Source of the DNA: a virus
Reading direction: 5' to 3' (one strand)
IMG/VR virus record: IMGVR_UViG_3300046167_000734
Coordinates: 1 to 35,962 of that record
DNA: 35,962 nt
The translations under genes and the position numbers were made by a program. The notes under the pieces are model-generated. The model worked only from the letters and a program-made list of their open reading frames with translations. It was not told the DNA's origin and did no database searches. Position 1 is the stretch's first letter. Each line of letters begins with the position of its first letter. This document shows, in pieces, positions 18,509 to 25,582 of this stretch.

Positions 18509-20290
18509 CTATTTTCTGATGGTGTATATTTTAACTGGTTCCGACTTGCCTTTTACCGTTACTTCATCTAAGAACTCGTAGTCGTATCCGTCAACTAAAC
18601 TGTACTCAGATATGACAAGATCGACATCGTAGTTTTTACATGAGGACTCTAATCGGGCAGCTAAGTTTACAGCATCTCCTAAGACAGAGTAATCAAAACG
18701 ACTACTACTACCAAAGTTACCAACGACGCATAAGCCAGTATTAATTCCTGCTCCTGTATTAATTTGGTCAAGATTTTCTTCTTTAAGTTTTTCATTTAAT
18801 TCTCCTAGTGCCTCGCGCATCTCGAGTACACACTCTGTAGCCTTTCTTTCTTGATCATCGATGTCAAGTGGTGCGTTCCAGAAAGCCATAATACAGTCTC
18901 CCATGTATTTATCTATGGTTCCGCCATGTTTTAGTATGATTTCTGTTTGATTATCCAAAAATCGGTTGATTAATTTTGTAAGACCTTGCGGGTCTTTTTG
19001 GTATTTTTCAGAAATTGGTGTGAATCCTCGAATATCTGAAAAAAGAAAAGTGAGTCGTTTCGTCTCCCCACCCAATCTCAGCAATGTTGGGTCCTCCTGT
19101 AATTTTTTCACGAGGTCTGGAGATACATACGTCCCGAATTGTTGTTTAATTTGTAATCTCAGCAAATACTGCGTAATAAAATTACGGAAACTTTCAATAC
19201 TCCAGAATAAAAACCAGATTATGATAAGGCCTGTGACGTCAAACAAGTAAGAAGATTGAAACAAGTACCAGGCGCCGAACATTGAACCACCAATTAGTGA
19301 AAATATTACAGGCGCACTAATGTAAATGGATGAAACTGTTAAGGCAACAAGTAATAAGCCGAGTGTAAGGCCAAGTAACTCTCCTGCTGGAGCCCAACTA
19401 GGGGTAGAAGGAGCAGAACCATTAATAAGATTATGTAAAATATTTGCTTGAACTTCATGTGGGTATTTTAAACCTGCTGGTGTTGGAGTTGGGTTAACTA
19501 CACCCTCTGCTGTTACTCCAAAAATAACAAAAGGTGCATCTATTGGACTCTCTAAAAACTCTAATCCTGTTTGTTTGTAGAATTTTGTGTTCCAATCTAA
19601 AAATATTCTAGCATTTGCATCTGTTTTCATTAAAGGGTAGCTAGGAACCCTTATCCAATCAATACCTTCTTGTGTTGTTTTTAGCTGGTACGAAGGATCG
19701 TTTACTGCGAGTCTTAAGAGTTCCAAGGCGAAAGCTGGGTAAAGTTTTGACTGCACGTTTACGACTAGGGGAATGCGACGAGTAACCCCGTCTATTTCCG
19801 GCGTAGCGGTTACTAGCCCTAGCCCCTTTCTGCTTAACTCCAGAATAGACTCTGTACGTAAAATTCCTTGGTACTCGTATAGCCATGGTAATGGATCCTC
19901 CCCTAATTGGGCTGTGCCTACATGTAGGCCTTGCTCGGTTGATTGTGCCGAAGCTGCAGATGCTAATACTGTTGGTATTTTGCGCATAGCACTGCTAAAT
20001 AAAGTGTCATTTTCTTTGCCTCGAATATCTGCATCGGGCATTAAGACTGTAATTCCTGGAACTGCATTTGTTTTTTGTATTAGTTCCGCATATAAACTTC
20101 TTGGTAGTGGATATCCTTCGTAAGCTTTTACTAAGTCTTCATCCAAATCTACAATAAGTATATTTTCATTTTGTACTGGTTCAGTAGACATGATAAGAGT
20201 ATCATACCCTTTCAACTCTAAGTATTGAAATGGATATGGATTCCAAATAAATAAAGCAACTAATCCAGTTGCTGTAAGTAGTCTTATCAT
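18509..20290 (-). CDS. CHASE2-domain class III adenylate/guanylate cyclase
   Basis: A 593-residue membrane protein. An N-terminal hydrophobic segment (MIRLLTATGLVALFIWNP) is followed by an extracytoplasmic CHASE2 sensor domain (about residues 25-285; DTLIMSTEPVQNENILIVDL, then GVTRRIPLV and FVIFGVTAEGVVNPT). Then come three hydrophobic segments (about 300-370) and a cytoplasmic class III cyclase domain from about 410. Catalytic features are FSDIRGFT (metal Asp419), DKYMGD (Lys461, Asp465) and LGDAVNLAARLE (Asp539, Asn542, Arg546), so it should be active, more likely making cAMP than cGMP. Its start overlaps the FecR stop by 4 nt, implying coupled translation. Such signalling enzymes are rare in phages. 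Confidence 0.9.
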   Translation of the reverse strand: MIRLLTATGLVALFIWNPYPFQYLELKGYDTLIMSTEPVQNENILIVDLDEDLVKAYEGYPLPRSLYAELIQKTNAVPGITVLMPDADIRGKENDTLFSSAMRKIPTVLASAASAQSTEQGLHVGTAQLGEDPLPWLYEYQGILRTESILELSRKGLGLVTATPEIDGVTRRIPLVVNVQSKLYPAFALELLRLAVNDPSYQLKTTQEGIDWIRVPSYPLMKTDANARIFLDWNTKFYKQTGLEFLESPIDAPFVIFGVTAEGVVNPTPTPAGLKYPHEVQANILHNLINGSAPSTPSWAPAGELLGLTLGLLLVALTVSSIYISAPVIFSLIGGSMFGAWYLFQSSYLFDVTGLIIIWFLFWSIESFRNFITQYLLRLQIKQQFGTYVSPDLVKKLQEDPTLLRLGGETKRLTFLFSDIRGFTPISEKYQKDPQGLTKLINRFLDNQTEIILKHGGTIDKYMGDCIMAFWNAPLDIDDQERKATECVLEMREALGELNEKLKEENLDQINTGAGINTGLCVVGNFGSSSRFDYSVLGDAVNLAARLESSCKNYDVDLVISEYSLVDGYDYEFLDEVTVKGKSEPVKIYTIRK

Positions 20291-21372
20291 TGTTGCCTTA
20301 TAATTATATTAGATGTTCCGCCCTTATTAATAGTAATAAGGTACTCTTTTCCATCTTGTGAAATAGTAATATTTGTACCTGCTTGTGAGTCTACAACAAC
20401 TTTTGCAAAGTCATTTACTTGTCGTTGTACACTTACTGTTTGTGCGTCTACAATAGTAATAATCTGTGTGTTTGGATCTTGTCCAATTATTGTTCCCTCG
20501 ATCTCTGTTTTCCCAACTGCGACTGGTGCTTTCTTTTCGTTTCCTTCTCTTAGTTTGTCGAGTTCTTCTATAACTTCTAGTAAATCTTCAAAGAAGTTAA
20601 CATCTAAGAAATTAATATCGAGTTCTGTAAATTCTAAATCTTCTTCTGCTAATACATCTTCATTGAGTAGATCAATATCAAGATCATTAAAGTCTAAGAA
20701 GTCTGCTGTTTGTACATTATTAATATCTTCTTCAAATACTTCTTCTTCGGGAGGTGTAACAATCAACATATTGTCGATTAAGTCTAATGTAATATCGAGT
20801 GTTACTGGTTCTGCTGGGGCGGTTTCCCAGACGGATGTGGTGGTACTTTCATATGGTTTGTTAAGAATGACCAGTCCCGCTGCGGTCTCCACTGTAATCT
20901 CGCCAGATGATATCCCATTGATATCAGGTAAAAGAATAACCAAGCTACGACCCAACTCGTCAACAGTAACAGTAAAGTCAGTTCCTCGAATACCGATTTG
21001 AGAAGTCGGAGTTTGAATTTTAATATTTTCTTTATTAATTCCACCTATTTTTCCTGTAATAAATCTTGCAGTTCCTGAAGCAAATGTGAGTCCGATTTTA
21101 GACTTAGAAGGATCTGGGTCAAATATAACTTCGTCAAGTATAAGCTTCGAATGCTCAGTAAGACGAACAACGCTGTCATCAATAAAAGTAAGCCCCACCC
21201 GACTATTAGCAGTTCTAACGTCGTCATAAGATTCTACTCCTAATTTTAATTCAGCTGTAAGAGATTCGCCCGACCTTTTGATCTGGGCGTCTCCCTTTAA
21301 TTCGCTAATACTGCCTATATCAGCAGCTTGTAGATGTAGCGTTATCAGACTGATAAACGCAAACGTTCGCAT
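20287..21372 (-). CDS. FecR-domain periplasmic/surface protein
   Basis: I prefer ATG 21372 (MRTFAFISLITLHLQAADIG) over 21390, because it gives a clean signal peptide. Residues 20-180 form a FecR-like beta domain (ISELKGDAQIKRSGES, then VGLTFIDDSVVRLTEHSKLI, FASGTARFITGKIG and PTSQIGIRGTDFTVTV). A very acidic stretch with repeat-like LDIDLLNEDVL and LDINFLDVNFFEDLL follows (about 210-280), and a beta-rich C-terminus ending SNIIIRQQ. FecR domains are often encoded with, or fused to, CHASE2 cyclases in bacteria, so this protein and the cyclase are probably a sensing pair. The gene starts inside the end of the second curlin-like gene. Confidence 0.85.
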   Translation of the reverse strand: MRTFAFISLITLHLQAADIGSISELKGDAQIKRSGESLTAELKLGVESYDDVRTANSRVGLTFIDDSVVRLTEHSKLILDEVIFDPDPSKSKIGLTFASGTARFITGKIGGINKENIKIQTPTSQIGIRGTDFTVTVDELGRSLVILLPDINGISSGEITVETAAGLVILNKPYESTTTSVWETAPAEPVTLDITLDLIDNMLIVTPPEEEVFEEDINNVQTADFLDFNDLDIDLLNEDVLAEEDLEFTELDINFLDVNFFEDLLEVIEELDKLREGNEKKAPVAVGKTEIEGTIIGQDPNTQIITIVDAQTVSVQRQVNDFAKVVVDSQAGTNITISQDGKEYLITINKGGTSNIIIRQQ

Positions 21373-22075
21373 TTGCACTACTTGTACCACTCGTTGTCAT
21401 TTGTAAGTTTAAGTAATCGACAGCACTTGTTGACTGTTGATCAATATTATAGTTAACATAGTCTCCATCTTGGTCTAAGATAAAAGTATGCCCTGTACTA
21501 CCAGATGCATATCCGTCTGCATCGTAGTTTAATGTTCCGTTGTCTCCATTAACATCTACCTCGAAGGTAACGTTATCAGAGTCGATAGTATTAATCCAAG
21601 TATTATAATCACCAGTAATAACTGCATCATAATCTAAGTTTGCTGCGGTGTCTGTGCCTGCAACAGTAACTGTTAAATCAGAATTACTACCTGTAACCGT
21701 AACATCCATCTCACCATTATCAGAAACATTACTTCCATCTGCATCATATTGAATATCAAATTCATTGGTACTACCAGTAAATACAAATTTACCAGTGAAA
21801 GTAGAAGAATCAATATCTCCTCTAAATATGTTGTTATCCCCAATTTGGTCAATATCAATAGTCTGACTATTACCAGTTAATTTAAAGTCACTCACAGGGT
21901 TTGATCCTGAGGCTGCTTCATTACCTTCAACTTCATTTCCTGATCCAATCTGATCGATTTCAATTTGAGCGTTTGTACCGCTCTGTGTTATAAATACTTC
22001 ATTGTCAGCTGCGCTTGCAAAGATTGTAAATACTGCCATAAGTATTAATATTAGATTAGCTCCCACTAATTTCAT
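21320..22075 (-). CDS. Curlin-like secreted amyloid repeat protein (second copy)
   Basis: A 251-residue protein with a signal peptide (MKLVGANLILILMAVFTIFASA) and a mature part rich in Asp, Asn, Gly, Thr and Ser. Its curlin-type repeat motifs are VFITQSGTNAQIEIDQIGSG, then FKLTGNSQTIDIDQIGDNN, and degenerate versions with D.N.G patterns. The repeats alternate residues as in beta-solenoid amyloids. It lies directly behind csgG (20-nt overlap). The C-terminus has two Cys (ANVCVYQSDNATSTSC). Probably a CsgG-secreted amyloid or surface fibre subunit; strict CsgA versus CsgB assignment is not possible. Confidence 0.75.
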   Translation of the reverse strand: MKLVGANLILILMAVFTIFASAADNEVFITQSGTNAQIEIDQIGSGNEVEGNEAASGSNPVSDFKLTGNSQTIDIDQIGDNNIFRGDIDSSTFTGKFVFTGSTNEFDIQYDADGSNVSDNGEMDVTVTGSNSDLTVTVAGTDTAANLDYDAVITGDYNTWINTIDSDNVTFEVDVNGDNGTLNYDADGYASGSTGHTFILDQDGDYVNYNIDQQSTSAVDYLNLQMTTSGTSSANANVCVYQSDNATSTSC

Positions 22076-22916
22076 TTTCTTCCCCTATTAGTACTGTTTC
22101 CCAGTACCCTCTTTTCTCTCCTTCGTAGATTATTTCTAAAACTCCAGTCTCTAAAGCTTTTTGAAGTGCGATAGTTACGCTTTCGTTCTTCGTCACTCCA
22201 TTCTCAACTTCAACTAGTTCAGTTCCGAGTTCTATAAATCTAAACACATCCTGTGATACTCCGACCGAGAGAATGGTCTTTGTAACAAGTGTTTCCATAA
22301 GAACCTCTCCGCTACTAACAGATACAACTCTTATTGAAATAGATACGGTATCTTCACGATATTGTTTCTGTGCCCCAATACCTAAATATCTTGCTCCGAT
22401 ACCTCCTGTTTTTAAATTGGTGTCATATCCAATAACACCACCAGTAAATATTAAACCTGCAAACAATAATGGTAATACAGGTTCTTTTTCATCCAAACTA
22501 TTTCTAGTAGAACGAATTAGTTGTCTTTCTTTTGTAAGATGATCTAACCCAGCTCTTTCGACAACTTTAAAGAACTTTCCTTCTCCTGCGTGTTTTACTG
22601 CTCTTAGTAATAAACTTGCAGGATCCATTGTTACTGCTGTACTAAATAATGCAAAAGTACTATTACTCTTTCTTTGACCTGTTAAGTCTGGAAAGCTGTA
22701 TATCGCTACAACAGGTGCAGGATTACTTACTCTCTTAATATTTGTAAGTTCAGCATTATGTAAAGTACTAATTACAGCACCTTTTTCAACAGTAGTATGT
22801 CTGTTATTATTTATAAAATCTCTGACATCCTTTCCAGGAGTCAGCATACAGCTAGCCGTCAGAGTCGAGACTAAAATCGCCGAAACTACCGATTGGTATA
22901 ATGATTTCTGTAACAT
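22056..22916 (-). CDS. csgG: Curli secretion lipoprotein CsgG
   Basis: A 286-residue outer-membrane lipoprotein forming the curlin secretion pore. It has a signal peptide with a lipobox LTASC (Cys23), then the CsgG signatures VVAIYSFPDLTGQ, FSTAVTMDPASLLLRAVKHA, VIGYDTNLKTGGIGARYLGI, and VVSVSSGEVLMETLVTKTIL with VFRFIELGTELVEVE. The length is close to E. coli CsgG (277). It overlaps csgF by 65 nt and the downstream curlin-like gene by 20 nt. Intact in all segments I can compare, so probably functional. Confidence 0.93.
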   Translation of the reverse strand: MLQKSLYQSVVSAILVSTLTASCMLTPGKDVRDFINNNRHTTVEKGAVISTLHNAELTNIKRVSNPAPVVAIYSFPDLTGQRKSNSTFALFSTAVTMDPASLLLRAVKHAGEGKFFKVVERAGLDHLTKERQLIRSTRNSLDEKEPVLPLLFAGLIFTGGVIGYDTNLKTGGIGARYLGIGAQKQYREDTVSISIRVVSVSSGEVLMETLVTKTILSVGVSQDVFRFIELGTELVEVENGVTKNESVTIALQKALETGVLEIIYEGEKRGYWETVLIGEENEISGS

Positions 22917-23364
22917 TCCCTTCCTCGTCTGTAACTTTGAGTGTAACTGTCACTCCGTCGCTGCTATATTCTATTATATTTCCTTCTAGTTCTATGACAC
23001 CTGCTGCCTCTGTTCCTATTCCATCTGCGAATAGATTGTCTACCAAGTCTCTACTAAGTTGTGAGTAAATTCTTGATTCTAAGTTTTTCATAAATCTAGC
23101 AAGAGTTGTATTCTGTGCATCTCTTTCTAAATCATCAAGTGCTGCTTGCGCGGCTGCTTTAGCATCATCCTTTCTGCTTGTTTCCTGATTTTCTATAGTT
23201 AGATAGTGTGCGGAAACACCTTGTCCATTGAACGAAGGGCTTTTAAATTTATGTACCATTTCATCTGCAAATAGTAACTGGTTTAATCCAAAACCGATAA
23301 GTGCGGCTAAGACTATCCATTTGATTGCAGTTCCCATGCCACTTCCAAAATCGTCTTCTTTCAT
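22852..23364 (-). CDS. csgF: Curli assembly factor CsgF
   Basis: 170 residues; the probable start is either M1 or M10 (MGTAIKWIVLAALIGFGLNQ), giving a signal or anchor segment. The mature part has the CsgF hallmark MVHKFKSPSFNGQGVSAHYL (compare the FxNPxFGG region in E. coli CsgF that plugs the CsgG pore) and a C-terminal beta domain GVTVTLKVTDEEGNVTEIII. It is slightly longer than E. coli CsgF, with an Ala/Asp-rich helical insert. It sits immediately before csgG, as in bacterial curli operons. Confidence 0.88.
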   Translation of the reverse strand: MKEDDFGSGMGTAIKWIVLAALIGFGLNQLLFADEMVHKFKSPSFNGQGVSAHYLTIENQETSRKDDAKAAAQAALDDLERDAQNTTLARFMKNLESRIYSQLSRDLVDNLFADGIGTEAAGVIELEGNIIEYSSDGVTVTLKVTDEEGNVTEIIIPIGSFGDFSLDSDG

Positions 23365-23444
23365 GCTCCTAAATATACCTCTGCTAGTTTGCCGATAGTT
23401 CCAAAAACTATAAAATAAATTAATACTATTTTAGCATCGCTCAT
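23361..23444 (-). CDS. 27-residue membrane micro-peptide in curli cassette
   Basis: ORF from ATG 23444 (MSDAKIVLIYFIVFGTIGKL) to TGA 23361, mostly one membrane segment. Its start overlaps the stop of the curlin-like gene (TAATG) and its stop overlaps the csgF start (ATGA), a coupling pattern that supports real translation. It may help translation continue across the operon or assist membrane steps. Confidence 0.6.
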   Translation of the reverse strand: MSDAKIVLIYFIVFGTIGKLAEVYLGA

Positions 23445-24235
23445 TAGTTTCCTTGTGTTACCGATACTGAGCAACCTCCTACAGTTACACAGTTTTGTGT
23501 TAGACTATAAGATTGTGCAGTATTACTTTGTTGTGTTAAATTCAATGTTGTTGGAGAAGTGCCTGTTAGAGTAATTGTTCCTGTATGTGCTGCATACCCT
23601 GTCTGTTGTACATTTACACTATTCTCATCAGTACGTGAAGTCATTGTAAAAGTTTTAACTCCATCAGTATTCTGATTTACCCAAACTTCATTATCGTCTG
23701 CATAGATGTAAACTGTTGCGGTGTGACCACTCCATACATTTGCACTTCCATTTCTTTGTACTCCAGCAACTTTATTATCGTCTCCATGAATGTCTAAGTT
23801 GAGTTTTGATCCTCCACCTTCATCGCCGTCATGTCCAAAAGTAGTATCATCTATATCATCTAACATACCACCTTGACCCCAACGAACTGTATTATCATTT
23901 CCTAAAACATGAAAACCAACATCACTTTTTGCACAGTTAGAACCTCTTGAACAATACTGATAAAAATGAAGTGAGTTATTATTTCCGTCTAAGTCTCCAC
24001 CCCAAGTTGCTCCTGATCCCCAGTAGTCAATCCATGATACTTCATTATTACTTCCCCACTGATCAATGTCAAGTGAGTTACTCGTACCATCAATAGAAAG
24101 GTCTACTTTATTGATTGTTCCTGCAACTTGATCAATTTCCATTTGCATGTTTGCTCCTGCTTGATCAATATGTACATGGTTGTCGTCTGCTTGTAGGCTA
24201 CTTGCGATTAGTAGTATCAGTACGCTTTTTCTCAT
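23444..24235 (-). CDS. Curlin-like secreted amyloid repeat protein (first copy)
   Basis: A 263-residue protein with a short signal peptide (MRKSVLILLIASSLQA) and a mature part of repeats with D.N.v.v.Q.G-type curlin units. Examples are HVHIDQAGANMQMEIDQVAG, LDIDQWGSNNEVSW, FHVLGNDNTVRWGQGG and VNVQQTGYAAHTG; the C-terminus ends CSVSVTQGN with a Cys pair. It is rich in Trp, Asn, Gly and Asp. It is followed by csgF and csgG, which strongly supports a curlin-type substrate (CsgA/CsgB role). It starts inside the preceding 85-residue gene. Confidence 0.8.
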   Translation of the reverse strand: MRKSVLILLIASSLQADDNHVHIDQAGANMQMEIDQVAGTINKVDLSIDGTSNSLDIDQWGSNNEVSWIDYWGSGATWGGDLDGNNNSLHFYQYCSRGSNCAKSDVGFHVLGNDNTVRWGQGGMLDDIDDTTFGHDGDEGGGSKLNLDIHGDDNKVAGVQRNGSANVWSGHTATVYIYADDNEVWVNQNTDGVKTFTMTSRTDENSVNVQQTGYAAHTGTITLTGTSPTTLNLTQQSNTAQSYSLTQNCVTVGGCSVSVTQGN

Positions 24236-24455
24236 TTTCTTTCATCTGCAGTATAGTGTTTACTTTTTGTTGCAGCCTGATCATATCGTTGTCTAACATT
24301 CGTATTTGATCTATAAGTTTGATTAGTGCAGTATGCATATTCGTTATTGCTGGGCCGATAACATTTATCATCGTGCTCCATACATAGTATACGAAATATC
24401 CTAATCCAACCATTGCTACGATTGGAAATCCGAACTCTGCTATTAATTCTGCCAT
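24198..24455 (-). CDS. Small membrane/coiled-coil protein A
   Basis: An 85-residue protein starting MAELIAEFGFPIVAMVGLGY, with one membrane segment (to about residue 40) and then a coiled-coil tail IDQIRMLDNDMIRLQQKVNT. It shares the pattern of N-terminal membrane helix plus I-x-M-x-N-D-M-I-R-L with the 98-residue protein at 24705-25001, so the two are paralogues. Related small proteins occur in marine phages as I remember. A holin-like or envelope role is possible. Confidence 0.65.
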   Translation of the reverse strand: MAELIAEFGFPIVAMVGLGYFVYYVWSTMINVIGPAITNMHTALIKLIDQIRMLDNDMIRLQQKVNTILQMKENEKKRTDTTNRK

Positions 24456-24721
24456 TAACTAAATCTCTTTTGTATATATTTAAAAATACTGTATATTGTC
24501 AATCCGTAGAAAGCTAATACAGTCATAGGCAAAGCAATGTATGCTAGTTCCCAAGGACTTAGAAAAAGTGTTTGCCATATAAAGTCTATAGCTGCTTGAG
24601 CATCTCCTGTTGGTTGAGTATCATAAAGTGAACTATCAACGTCATAGTCTTCCACTATTTCCCACCATTCGTCTTCTGTAAGACAAATATATTCTTCAGG
24701 GCATTTAATCTCTTCTGACAT
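24455..24721 (-). CDS. Small membrane protein B
   Basis: An 88-residue protein starting MSEEIKCPEEYICLTEDEWW. It has an acidic N-terminal half with two Cys (CPEEYIC) and one or two C-terminal membrane segments (LAYIALPMTVLAFYGLTIYS). It overlaps its downstream neighbour by one base and the upstream one by 17 nt. Function unknown; it lies between the two paralogous membrane proteins. Confidence 0.65.
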   Translation of the reverse strand: MSEEIKCPEEYICLTEDEWWEIVEDYDVDSSLYDTQPTGDAQAAIDFIWQTLFLSPWELAYIALPMTVLAFYGLTIYSIFKYIQKRFS

Positions 24722-25001
24722 CTATACTACCATCCTCTACAAAGTTCTCTGCTCTTGCGATTCTATCTAAATCTGGATTTAATTCCAAAGCTGCGCTCAC
24801 ACTAGTATCTAGTCTGATCATGTCGTTATTCATTGTTTTGATTCTTGTTACAAGCATTTCACAAAAGCCTTGTAGAGTTTTGATTCTCCCTACAACTCCA
24901 TTCATGATTTGTTGCATAATGATAAAAATAAAGAAACCCATAAACAGTGCTCCTGCAATAGGTGCTCCAACATCTGCAATCAGTTGAAATGCAGTGTTCA
25001 C
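24705..25001 (-). CDS. Small membrane/coiled-coil protein C (paralogue of A)
   Basis: 98 residues starting MNTAFQLIADVGAPIAGALF. A membrane segment (PIAGALFMGFFIFIIMQQIM) is followed by IKTMNNDMIRLDTSVSAALE, matching the MLDNDMIRL motif of protein A, and an acidic tail ending DVRRD. It directly follows the terminase small subunit and belongs to the same leaderless transcript. Confidence 0.65.
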   Translation of the reverse strand: MNTAFQLIADVGAPIAGALFMGFFIFIIMQQIMNGVVGRIKTLQGFCEMLVTRIKTMNNDMIRLDTSVSAALELNPDLDRIARAENFVEDGSIDVRRD

Positions 25002-25472
25002 TTACTTTTTATCGTTGAGAAGCTTCTTCATAAGCTCCCCATAGTTTCCTTGCCCGAAAGGCATCTCGCCGCTGTTAATCTGTACATTGTTTTGTGTTTT
25101 GATTGTGGATGCTCGTGCTTTTTCTAATTCAGTTTGCGCTTTGAGTTCATCCATCCTAATCTTATGTGCCATGCCTACTAGATCAGCTAAATCTTTGCTG
25201 GTGTACACTTCACTCTCCTCTGCTTCTTCCATCTTCTTATCAATAAGTGTGTCTAAAGTTTCTGCGAGTTTAAAGCGGTTTCGATATCCAGTATCCAGGT
25301 AGACTTGATCAACGTATGCTTTAACTTCTCTTTTAGCTAAGTACTCCGATGCCTTGGCTTCATCGATTTGAAGTCTGCTACAGACAGCGGGAATACTTCC
25401 GAGTTCTAAGTAAGCATTAGCGATTTCCAGTCCTTCTGGGCTGATTCTTGTAGATATTTGATTCTTTGCCAT
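25002..25472 (-). CDS. terS: Terminase small subunit
   Basis: A 156-residue DNA-recognition subunit. An N-terminal helix-turn-helix-like region (ISPEGLEIANAYLELGSIPA, then VCSRLQIDEAKASEYLAKRE) is followed by VKAYVDQVYLDTGYRNRFKL and a helical oligomerisation region, MAHKIRMDELKAQTELEKAR, then a short tail ending GQGNYGELMKKLLNDKK. This matches small terminases of marine siphoviruses. It starts at ATG 25472, 6 nt below a perfect -10 box, so the mRNA is probably leaderless. It is unusually far from terL (9.2 kb), with cargo in between. Confidence 0.85.
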   Translation of the reverse strand: MAKNQISTRISPEGLEIANAYLELGSIPAVCSRLQIDEAKASEYLAKREVKAYVDQVYLDTGYRNRFKLAETLDTLIDKKMEEAEESEVYTSKDLADLVGMAHKIRMDELKAQTELEKARASTIKTQNNVQINSGEMPFGQGNYGELMKKLLNDKK

Positions 25473-25478
25473 ATGTGA

Positions 25479-25507
25479 ATTATAACAAAAAGTAACATCG
25501 GTGTCAA
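25479..25507 (-). promoter_or_regulatory. Perfect sigma-70 promoter giving leaderless terS mRNA
   Basis: On the minus strand TTGACA (25502-25507), 17 bp, TATAAT (25479-25484). Only 6 nt separate the -10 box from the terS ATG, so transcription would start at or beside the A of the ATG. The promoter sits 3' of the TBDR terminator and would also drive the curli/FecR/cyclase cassette. Confidence 0.85.
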
Positions 25508-25541
25508 GTTATATTTTTGTGTGGGGTAAGAAAATGTGGGT

Positions 25542-25571
25542 AAAAAGAAAGAGGGGACCGAAGCCCCCTCT
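25542..25571 (-). terminator. Rho-independent terminator of the TBDR gene
   Basis: Stem AGAGGGGGC / GTCCCCTCT (9 bp, one G-T pair) with a TTCG loop, read on the minus strand, followed by TTCTTTTT. It lies 12 nt past the TBDR stop (25583) and separates that gene from terS, whose promoter lies 35 nt further on. Confidence 0.9.
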
Positions 25572-25582
25572 TAGGAAGTGCA

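Noticed and set aside
19659-19886. Minus-strand Arg/Lys-rich 75-residue ORF resembling the small basic proteins
   Set aside because: Lies wholly inside the cyclase gene in another frame, and the cyclase motifs are unambiguous.
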